This document shows positions 8,201 to 14,309 of a DNA stretch of 14,309 nt, in pieces. Position numbers and translations under genes: made by a program. The notes under the pieces are model-generated. The model saw only the letters and a program-made list of their open reading frames with translations, made no database searches and was not told the origin of the DNA. Within the stretch, counting starts at the first letter, position 1. Every line of letters begins with the position of its first letter. Source of the DNA: Rodentolepis nana (taxonomy: Eukaryota > Platyhelminthes > Cestoda > Cyclophyllidea > Hymenolepididae); contig UZAE01001249.1 of assembly GCA_900617975.1 (NCBI GenBank), positions 1 through 14,309 of the forward strand, in the 5' to 3' direction.

Positions 8201-11200
8201 TAGTGTCAAGATGTTGTTGTCGAGTAACAGGTTGGCCCTTCTTTTTGCTGGACCTAAACTACCATAGCCAACACAGTGAGCGCATCCTATATCATGAAAG
8301 TGGCCACCGAACAGTACCAATGGCAACAACAATTTTAATTAGAACTTCGACATGAATGTTAGCTGATCACTACTTTGTTCAAATGAACTCAAAAGTCCTG
8401 TGGCATAAAACTAGCATCATCACCTTTGTAAAAAATACAACTTGCTCAAGCGTTAACAAACAAAAACAAATCCAATTTGAAGGCTTCACTAAGACTGTTT
8501 AATAAAGAGAGATGGAGAAAACCTCTCAACATGTGCTAGCTGAAAACTTATGGAACTACTGATTTCAGGAGTATTCAAAGCGCGCGCCCAATTAAAAACA
8601 AAACATACGAGCATCATCATAGGGATTCACAGGGCCCGGTTTAGGTGGCAGAAGACAGTGAAATGACCTTGGGAGATGTTGTTTCACATTTTCAAAATAC
8701 GAGTAACGAACAAGTCGAGCCAGAGTCTCCGAGATAAACCAGCGACGAGGAGACATAACAGGCTCCTCCAACGCACGAGACCAATCCTTCCAACTCCACT
8801 TGAGTTGATAATTAATCAGGTGGAAAGAGAACCACTCCACAAAGCGTGTAATGCAGGCCGGTTTCATGGAATCAAGACGATCAAAGAGAGTTTCAGTGGC
8901 TTGAGCGAGAACCAGCGGCATTGTGCTCATGGAATCATTGCAAAGTTGAATCAGGAGAGAGGAGTAGAAAAGGAGATTTCCATGACGAACTGGTGGCTTG
9001 GGTAAGCGGAAGATATCCGCGAATATTGCTTCAACTATCATGTACTCCAACGCTAGTTTAGCGCGGGTTTGGAAATTGAGAAGAGCTTTAGAACTAAAGA
9101 GAGACAAAGTATGAATAGAATACATTGAAATATTAAATAAAACATTATCAAGATAATTGGCAGACCTCATACATAAAGGAATCTATTAACCTCATGGCAA
9201 CAGAAATGTCTTCCCTCAACTGAATTCTGGATTCAGTAAGTTGTCTACTACTCAATTTTGATTAATTAAAACTCCATTTATTTAAGGACTTTCATAAAAA
9301 CAAGAATTTTTGTTAACAAGAGCGAATGTCTTCTACTAGCGAAGATTTATTTAAGACTGTAGAATTCGCAGACCAAACAGATCTTTACTCAGAGGAAAGA
9401 AGTCCCATTTTAAAAATATTTTATTGCTGCAAAATCCGAGAGTTGTACCACAAGTTGCATCAGTAAATGATTTTACTAACAGATGATGATATACGAGAAT
9501 CTAAACACCAAATTTATGGAAGTTATGATATTCCAGCAGCATAATATTACCTGATGGTTTCTTTAACTTAGATAACCATAATAGAAGTAAAAGAAGGTCG
9601 TTCGTGAAGATAAAGTAGAACAGCTGATCTATTCTGACTTGAAGCAATTTAAAAGGGAAGTCGGGCCAGTTCAAATGGTCACTCCTATTTATCAAACACC
9701 ATAATGATATCTCGATACAGAGGTTTTCATTAATCTCGACTCACATATTTGCGTAGAAACAAAAGGCTTTGCAATGTGTTGGTTTCGAAATAGCAGACCA
9801 ATTGCATGGACTCGGACTCACTTCTTTTGTGAGAATTAAAGAAAAACAAAAAGGAGATAAGACGAAGAATATTCAAGAAATAATTACCCACCTCCTGTAC
9901 AAATACATCGGTATTCAAATAGGTATATTGCGAAGGTGGTATTGTTAATATATAAGTAATATAGCAATATAATTTTTGATAACAATAAAAAAACTACATC
10001 AAAACAGTGGGCAAACAATCGCGTATATAAAGGGATTCAAATTTAGTGAAACCCATTAGGCTGCCACTTAAAAACTGATTGCTCTTGAGAAGGGGATAAA
10101 ACAAGCTCTGAATGTTAGCTCACTTCCCGAACTCCCATCATCTCTTTGTTTTCTTCAAGTTTAATAATAACATATATGCCTATAGTCTAGTAGCATACAT
10201 GTCATTCTTTCCGAGAATTTTGTTGTCGATTCTGGGTAATAGGATATAAGTCATTGGTAGAAGCTCGAAAAGAGATTTAAGGGTGTGCTCAAGAATAAAG
10301 TTAAAGTTATTACTCGACAAACAATCCCCATCAAATTATCAAGAAAATTAACAAGAAAAAATGTATAAAACGAATGCCAACGAGGGCAATCTCAATCCAA
10401 TCGATTTCAAATCTACGATTGAATCGAGCAGAACGCCTAGGCAAAAAGAAAGTAGAGGCAAAAGTACCACTTGCAAATCTGCCTATGCAATGATTTTGAC
10501 AATTCATGATCGAAACCTTCAAGTTTCATTCCTTTCAAATCCTTTAAATGCGATATTGAAAAAGGTGCACGCTCCTATCGAGCGCGTTTTGGATTGGATA
10601 ATTGTCAATCAAGATGACTAATCACAGGAAATTTGATAAATGCTACCTTTAGCGAATGGGGTGTGCGATAGACTTACCTTCACGTGGTGCACCCTGGGCA
10701 ACGTATACTCATACACAAAAAGTCTATTAACTGGCAATTGACATCTCACTTCAAACTACCATCACCTCACTATGTCATATTCGACTACTTCCATAGTACT
10801 TACCTCACCTTTTTTCTACCTTTGTGTCTGTCTCTTTTACATCTTTGAAACACTCTTCGCCCCCCCCCCCCCCTCGACTTTTTTTCAATTTGATGTACCT
10901 TCCTCTCGGTGAAGCCTGAAGTCAACTAAAGGGCTAATGATAATCATCGAGACGCCTGCCATTTGATATAATAATAATAATCTAGCGAATGATTCCGATA
11001 TTATTTTGTGTAAAAAAACTAAATATAACCCGAGACTTCTACACTATAGTACGTTAATAATATGGGCCTCCTTCGTCATTTCTTGTTCATTTTCCAATGG
11101 TTTTAAGACACTTTAGCATACCAACTCCGAGTCCACTGATGGATTCCACATTTATTTACTCAACCACGTTTGTTTAGGTGAGCAAAAAAAGTGAATTCAT

Positions 11201-13819
11201 GTACACACCCCCACCCCGCCTCTGATTGGCTCAGTCACAAGCTTAATGATCATTTTGATAGCCGCAGTGTAAACTACAGTACTACCCAAGTACTCATGCT
11301 ACTACCTATACTCACCACATTGCTCTGTTGAATTGCATGGTCTCCAGAATGACGTGAATTTGTTCATCGACCAGAAAACGTTCAATTGTGTGGGCACCGG
11401 GGAGAGACGGGGAAGTAGATACAATTGGCATACTGCCCCCCACCTCCGCCTCCTCTTCCTCAGAGTTGTAAACATCTGTGTAATCGAACATCCGAAAAAC
11501 GACTTGAGGATGAGGATAAACCACGTCTGGGTCGTAATCTGGCGGTGTAACCTGAAGTAAAATAAAGTTGATATTTAAAGAGCCTACAAGGCGTTTATTA
11601 ATACCACCATCTAAAAAGCTTTTTCAACAATAAACCAAGTATAATTTGAATAATATTATAAATATTCTACACGTAAAAAAAACTCAAATTTAGATCAATA
11701 GTACTGGGGTAAACTGAACATTTCTTTACCTTCCTTGTGGCCCCAATGGAATTTATCAAAATCGTCTCTCATTGTTTCATTTTAGCAAAGCCTGTGAGAG
11801 ATAGACTCACCTGCCAGTGATTACAGCAAACTTTCCAAACCCGATATTACTTGAAGATGGTTTTAAATAACAAAAGTGCGAACACTTCACCATCCAAATA
11901 AGTTGCACGATATTATCACGCAATCTTGGAGAAGTAAAAACATAATAACTGAATTGGCATGACGAAAAAAAACAAATATATGGACATGGGAAGGCAGGAA
12001 TAAAACAAAGTGACTTACCGAGAACTTTATAGTTCGAATATCATAATTGGCTATAGCACTTGCAGATTATTAGCCAAACTCATATAACAAATCGTAAGAA
12101 AAAAATATTTACATTCGGTGGGGAAACACTGGGCACCTGACTTTGTATACAAGCACATTAATCACTGAGGCGACCAACACGCTTCGCTCATATTCGAACT
12201 TATGGGTTATGAAAAGGTAGTCGTAGTGATGAAAATCGGTAAAGTTTGCAAGAGGACCTATTTAGCGCTACTAACTGTTACTGTATTAATGTTAAGTAGT
12301 GACCAAACTATACGGTCAAATCTGAGTCATTTCAAAAGAATGCAACAAAAATATTACCATGCCAAATTCGCAGGGTTGACCAATTTCACGAAGAGCTGGA
12401 AAAGCATCAGCGATCCTCCAAAGGACATTTTCCCTCCAATTTGCCTTTTGCATCGCGATTATTTGTGCCCACAGGCAAGTCAAATACTAAACAAATATAC
12501 GAAATTTATTTTTTCGAATGTTTACGACATGACGATCATTTTTATTGTTAAAACTTACATCTTCCTGTGGGTGAGGATCTGACGTTTCCCAAACACGCAA
12601 CATAGAGACATGGTGCGTAGTCCTTTTGCTATATAAAGAAAAAAGTTTTCCTTTTACCAACATTCTTCAAAATAGAAAGACATGAATGCTCAAATTCCTC
12701 ACTAATGCTAACAAATAGAGTTAGGTCATATTAGATAAAGCGAAAAAATTGACATACACGCGGCTTAATAACTACAAAGAGATGTTGACTAAAATCATAT
12801 TCAAGTTTACCATTAATAACAAATTGATAGTTTAGTCCGAAGCCACGATACAATTCTAAGCAAGCTAGAAAGACTCTACTGATTTCAACGAGATACACCT
12901 CTATAGCCATACATTAATTTCAGAAACTATTTACGATTCTGATTCTGATGCATGAATCGAACAAATCCAGCTGTAATTAGGCTTAATTGGCAAACCCATT
13001 TACCAGTCATTAGCTCGTATTGAAATGGTGAAAGCATAAACACAAAACCTTAGACTTACGAAAGATACACGCTGATAGTGCTGAGGATTGATTCAAGAGC
13101 AGCAGCATTATGCTCATACAGACGCTTAGCGCTCTAAATATACAAAGATTACGAGAATAAAATTAAAGTATACATATGGAAGAGAGGAGAGAACCACATA
13201 GCAGTACCAATCCATTCGACATTGAGAACTAGAAGATACATCCAGAGTGACTTCTACGAAGCTTTCATAAAGCGATAGCAGACTCCCAGGATGAATTAGA
13301 TTTCCATTAACAGAGTTAGATAGAAAGCGAACCAAATATTTGACGTCATCAAAGCGAGATGCTTTGAGAGAGTCCTTCAATTCCCGAATGATTGAATTGA
13401 TAACGCCCATAACAAATTCGTGGTTTTTGAGATTAATTAACCCCAAAAGAGTAGTGTATATCTCCATGCGTTCAGGAATATCTCTGGCACTAAAAGGAAA
13501 ATTTAGATTGGAATATCATATCTTACCATTTAGTAAAGACTCTAACACGACTATCAATATTTTTATCAAGATCTGAACAAAAAAGAATGGAAAGGTCATT
13601 TACATCCTTGTGAATTTTATCCAAATTCTAGAAAAAATACTTTATAATAAACCAGACCAAACCTTGCTGCCTATTCGATACACAAGCGATTCTACAGTAT
13701 CACGATCGGGACGGCCACGTTTTGAATAAAAGGTATCTAATTATGCAATATGAAAGGTTAACAAATAAAATATTACAATCATCATCAAAGGATTGGTTCC
13801 TAGTTCTCTTTCTTGACAT
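5167..13819 (-). CDS. NCBP1: Nuclear cap-binding protein subunit 1 (CBP80), complete, 14 coding exons, 917 aa
   Basis: NCBP1 pairs with NCBP2 (CBP20) to bind the m7G cap of nuclear RNA polymerase II transcripts and support splicing, export and the pioneer round of translation. The product is three stacked MIF4G-type helical domains: first about residues 28-245, second about 280-505, third about 510-917. Diagnostic stretches are VYLVRFLS-type KYLVRFLSNSVNGN and DWYCYVVLSSLPY (exon 4), [10 protein letters not shown] (exon 8), RFVEWFSFHLINYQLKWSW (exon 9) and SHVWECLMHTLIR (exon 12). The N-terminus, MSRKRTR then KRGRPDR, is basic and NLS-like, as in human NCBP1. All 13 introns are GT-AG and all phases agree; their sizes are 40, 35, 37, 40, 431, 72, 806, 2222, 1040, 80, 954, 71 and 71 nt. 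At 917 aa the product exceeds human (790 aa) mainly because of two enlarged loops. Family assignment is very secure; the exon 11 and exon 13 donors are the least certain points. Confidence 0.96.
5346..5735 (-). CDS. NCBP1: NCBP1 exon 13 (residues 753-882), RS-like loop plus helical region
   Basis: Residues 753-806 form a disordered, Arg/Ser/His/Asp-rich loop (SRSRSRSGGSSSEDE, then RSRRHHHRDR and RSRSHDSSDD). It sits where human has the short RRSDDDDRSSDRKD. The rest, LAHMEEVRGEALRSQLSVI and on to FWIKGRLMQSVLE, follows the final helices. The acceptor at tag|TCT is chosen over a nearby one that would give an in-frame stop. The donor GAG|gtgatg is set by phase; reading through gives a stop at 5295. 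Confidence 0.9.
5807..5921 (-). CDS. NCBP1: NCBP1 exon 12 (residues 714-752)
   Basis: It encodes SHVWECLMHTLIRVSQRVVQ followed by VSSGLEDAKDGMGSGRRR, aligning with human FVWEILHSTIRKMNKHVLKI and QKELEEAKEKLARQHKRR. Acceptor ccttttag, donor CGTCGA|gtaaga. Confidence 0.93.
5922..6875 (-). other. NCBP1 intron 11, 954 nt
   Basis: No repeat or gene was recognised inside. Its donor side is the least certain junction of the gene. Confidence 0.65.
6876..7124 (-). CDS. NCBP1: NCBP1 exon 11 (residues 631-713)
   Basis: It encodes YVDVFRALAS then ILQVVWYDQSQMVVAI, matching human FHEVFKTLAES and VMFEVWRNHPQMIAVL. It continues through VLWAFSPSMSAFTNEL, like human ANWIFSSELSRDFTRL. The last 15 or so residues have no human counterpart. 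I placed the donor at CTACA|gtaggt because it is the best phase-2 site before the in-frame TAG at 6872-6874, so this 3' edge is provisional. Confidence 0.85.
7205..7568 (-). CDS. NCBP1: NCBP1 exon 10 (residues 510-631), with enlarged Arg/Ser and acidic loop
   Basis: Its ends are conserved: RRKAFLKVLEALNQRLSPDA at the start, and LELELFMAALLLRAHKTISH at the end, like human EVFVQTLLHLAAKSFSH. Between them, at about residues 543-600, is a charged, low-complexity loop with RRRSRSLSD and many Asp/Glu. It replaces a much shorter acidic loop (DDDDDE) in human. Acceptor cctttag, donor AGTCG|gtaaat. Confidence 0.94.
7569..8608 (-). other. NCBP1 intron 9, 1040 nt, with a possible protein-coding relic
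   Basis: Splicing 8609 to 7568 joins residues 509 and 511 with no loss relative to human NCBP1, so nothing inside is needed by this gene. The minus strand of about 8065-8385 holds coding-looking segments in more than one frame (for example GCAHCVGYGSLGPAK and CLDMVCQKCAIEK), which may be remains of an inserted sequence. Confidence 0.6.
8609..9093 (-). CDS. NCBP1: NCBP1 exon 9 (residues 348-510), core of the second MIF4G-like domain
   Basis: This is the longest exon. Landmarks are LALEYMIVEAIFADIFRLP, VLAQATETLFDRLDSM and RFVEWFSFHLINYQLKWSW, which align with human NYHIVEVIFAELFQLP, VLAQATEMLYMRLDTM and RFINWFSHHLSNFQFRWSW. The acceptor has a good pyrimidine tract (tgtctctctttag). The donor is GCTC|gtatgt, in phase 1. 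Confidence 0.96.
10672..10679 (-). promoter_or_regulatory. Second consensus 5' splice-site sequence in repeat copy B
   Basis: AGGTAAGT again in NCBP1 sense orientation, directly following the CACGTG palindrome near the right end of the repeat. The same motif is kept at 1295-1302 in copy A. Confidence 0.45.
10798..10805 (-). promoter_or_regulatory. Consensus 5' splice-site sequence in repeat copy B
   Basis: AGGTAAGT on the minus strand, in the same sense as NCBP1 and inside its intron 8. It fits the U1-complementary donor consensus better than several of the gene's own donors. Whether it is used is unknown. Confidence 0.45.
11316..11551 (-). CDS. NCBP1: NCBP1 exon 8 (residues 270-348), linker and start of the second MIF4G-like domain
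   Basis: It begins VTPPDYDPDVVYPHPQVVF and continues RMFDYTD, matching human [26 protein letters not shown]. An acidic insert of about 10 residues (NSEEEEAEVGG) follows, then LPGAHTIERFLVDEQIH, like human MPGSHSVERFVIEENLH. Acceptor acttcag, donor ATGTG|gtgagt. Confidence 0.95.
11552..12357 (-). other. NCBP1 intron 7, 806 nt
   Basis: AT-rich, with no feature recognised. Donor gtaata, acceptor ttacttcag. Confidence 0.8.
12358..12486 (-). CDS. NCBP1: NCBP1 exon 7 (residues 227-269), end of the first MIF4G domain
   Basis: It encodes YLTCLWAQIIAMQKANWREN and on to PCEFGM, matching human YLDCLWAQIQKLKKDRWQE. Acceptor tgtttag, donor ATG|gtaata. An open frame on the opposite strand here is only a shadow. 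Confidence 0.93.
12559..12628 (-). CDS. NCBP1: NCBP1 exon 6 (residues 203-226)
   Basis: It encodes KRTTHHVSMLRVWETSDPHP plus QED, matching human RRQKTHVPMLQVWTADKPHPQEE. Acceptor atatag, donor GAAGAT|gtaagt. Confidence 0.93.
12629..13059 (-). other. NCBP1 intron 5, 431 nt
   Basis: It divides the tiny-intron 5' part of the gene from the rest. AT-rich, with no feature recognised. Confidence 0.8.
13060..13133 (-). CDS. NCBP1: NCBP1 exon 5 (residues 179-203)
   Basis: It encodes SAKRLYEHNAAALESILST, equivalent to human GKELYEKKDAEMDRIFANT. Acceptor atttag, donor TTTC|gtaagt; the exon ends in phase 2. It is too short to show as a long open frame and was found by splice phase and homology. Confidence 0.92.
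13174..13489 (-). CDS. NCBP1: NCBP1 exon 4 (residues 73-178), core of the first MIF4G domain
   Basis: This is the most conserved part of the first domain: RMEIYTTLLGLINLKNHEF, then SIIRELKDSLKASRFDDVK and YLVRFLSNSVNGN. These match human EKLTIYTTLVGLLNARNY and YLVRFLSDLVN. The donor after CCATAT is gtatac. Reading into the 40-nt intron leads to a stop, so splicing is required. Confidence 0.95.
13527..13627 (-). CDS. NCBP1: NCBP1 exon 3 (residues 40-73)
   Basis: It encodes NLDKIHKDVNDLSILFCSDL and on to VFTKC, the next helix pair of the first MIF4G domain. It is bounded by introns of only 35 nt upstream and 37 nt downstream. Confidence 0.92.
13663..13736 (-). CDS. NCBP1: NCBP1 exon 2 (residues 15-39)
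   Basis: It encodes the basic KRGRPDR stretch followed by DTVESLVYRIGSK, equivalent to human DHLESLICKVGEK at the start of the first MIF4G domain. Acceptor taattag, donor AAG|gtttgg; the exon ends in phase 0. Confidence 0.92.
13777..13819 (-). CDS. NCBP1: NCBP1 exon 1 (start codon, residues 1-14)
   Basis: It begins with the ATG of MSRKRTRNQSFDDD, which matches the conserved MSRRR start of animal NCBP1. It ends at donor gtaata with one base of codon 15. No other suitable in-frame ATG was needed. Confidence 0.9.
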
Positions 13820-14170
13820 TGCAATGGGCCAGATAGATTACACCGCTTAAATTCTACCCAATGGAATTTCGCTAAATAAACTTTTTCAATAAAATTAAAT
13901 CATATTGGGAAATTAAGTTTATATTCATCGTACAAATGTCCACTGATTTATTTTAATTTTTAAGGTGTTTTTAATGGAATATCTTTCTAATGTAATAAGG
14001 AAATCATAGTCAAACATGCTTCATAATAGTCAATTTTAAGCAATTATATACAATTTATGTATACTCCTTCTTCATTGTAAAATCATTCCATTTGGTTTGG
14101 TTTTTAATACTTAAAAGGAAAAAAATACCTTCAATTTGAAATTGAGTTTAGGAAACCTGTAATTTATATA
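13820..14170 (-). promoter_or_regulatory. NCBP1 5'UTR and presumed promoter region
   Basis: This AT-rich stretch lies between the start codon and repeat fragment C. It has no open frame of interest and no clear upstream splice acceptor next to the ATG, so the first coding exon is probably also the transcript's first exon. This assignment is by position only. Confidence 0.4.
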
Positions 14171-14171
14171 T

Positions 14172-14255
14172 TCCAAATGGCAGGCTTTATGATATTTATC
14201 ATTAGCCCTTAATCTTTGACTTCAGCTTCCCCCAAGAGGGGGAGAGGGGTACATT
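14172..14255 (+). repeat. Left-end fragment (C) of the same repeat family
   Basis: CAAATGGCAGGC, TTATCATTAGCCCTT, TTGACTTCAGCTTC and GAGGGGTACAT align in order with the minus strand of 10965-10892. After GGTACAT the match stops, so the copy is truncated or diverges toward the window end. It lies about 350 bp upstream of the NCBP1 start codon. Confidence 0.8.
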
Positions 14256-14309
14256 TATAGCAGTTAATTAATAGCAGTTCATTAGCTGTCTTCTTGCTTC
14301 CCAGTATCT

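Larger units (their letters stand above)
10659..10966 (-). repeat. Short copy (B) of the same repeat family, inside NCBP1 intron 8
   Basis: Read on the minus strand it runs from CAAATGGCAGGC through a homopolymer (14 G) and GTGTTTCAAAGATGTAAAAG. It continues through a single module set (GAGGTAAGTACTATGGAAGT to GTTAATAGACTTTTTGTGTA) and ends TTGCCCAGGGTGCACCACGT, GAAGGTAAGTCTATCGCACA, CCCC. Copy A has the same left and right parts with an expanded middle, so B is close to the unexpanded form. The orientation is sense with respect to NCBP1. I see no terminal inverted repeats and no open frame, so the class (MITE, SINE or other) is undetermined. Confidence 0.88.
9094..11315 (-). other. NCBP1 intron 8, 2222 nt, contains repeat copy B
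   Basis: This is the largest intron of the gene, bounded by donor gtgagt and acceptor ctctctttag. Apart from copy B (10659-10966) and a short ATA run near 10966-10982, I see no gene or element. Open frames on both strands at 10331-10621 overlap each other and resemble nothing. Confidence 0.8.

Noticed and set aside
8113..8355. Plus-strand frame of 80 codons in intron 9
   Set aside because: Coding-like signal, if any, is on the minus strand; the plus frame shows no known motif.
10331..10621. Overlapping open frames on both strands in intron 8
   Set aside because: They are mutually overlapping, without splice context consistent with NCBP1 phases and without recognisable protein features.
12202..12582. 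Plus-strand frame of 126 codons
   Set aside because: It is the shadow of NCBP1 exons 7 and 6 on the opposite strand.

Overview
The window is animal nuclear DNA: AT-rich, intron-containing, and rich in non-coding and repeat sequence. Intron sizes point to a parasitic flatworm, most likely a tapeworm. In the main gene they fall at 35-40 nt and 71-80 nt, with a few large introns, and the shortest sit at the 5' end. From memory, similar patterns are reported for schistosome and Echinococcus genes. The species cannot be fixed from sequence alone.

The dominant feature is a complete minus-strand gene for NCBP1 (CBP80), the large subunit of the nuclear mRNA cap-binding complex. I reconstructed 14 coding exons from ATG at 13819 to TAA at 5167. 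Every junction is GT-AG and in phase, and the product is 917 aa. The alignment to animal NCBP1 runs from the MSRKR start to the C-terminal helices. Two surface loops are much longer than in vertebrates: an Arg/Ser-plus-acidic loop in exon 10 and an RS-like loop in exon 13. A canonical poly(A) signal lies 69 nt past the stop.

Downstream on the same strand is a small gene (CDS 3247 to 2897, 116 aa, all-helical, unrecognised) with a 66-nt 5'UTR intron and its own AATAAA. Between the two genes is a 580-bp internally deleted Tc1/mariner element with recognisable terminal inverted repeats and a frameshifted transposase remnant.

The least familiar component is a repeat family seen three times. A short, apparently whole copy (about 310 bp) sits in NCBP1 intron 8 in the sense orientation of the gene. 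A copy of at least 1.3 kb, internally expanded into an irregular tandem array, fills the start of the window. A left-end fragment lies just upstream of NCBP1 at the end of the window. The family carries several consensus 5' splice-site motifs (AGGTAAGT or AGGTGAGT) and a homopurine tract of variable length. I see no coding capacity in it and do not recognise it.

Region by region: 1-1315 repeat array; 1316-2780 no supported gene, with a 23-G homopolymer; 2781-3430 small gene; 3431-4373 nothing recognised; 4374-4953 mariner relic; 5093-13819 NCBP1; 13820-14170 its promoter/5'UTR; 14172-14255 repeat fragment.
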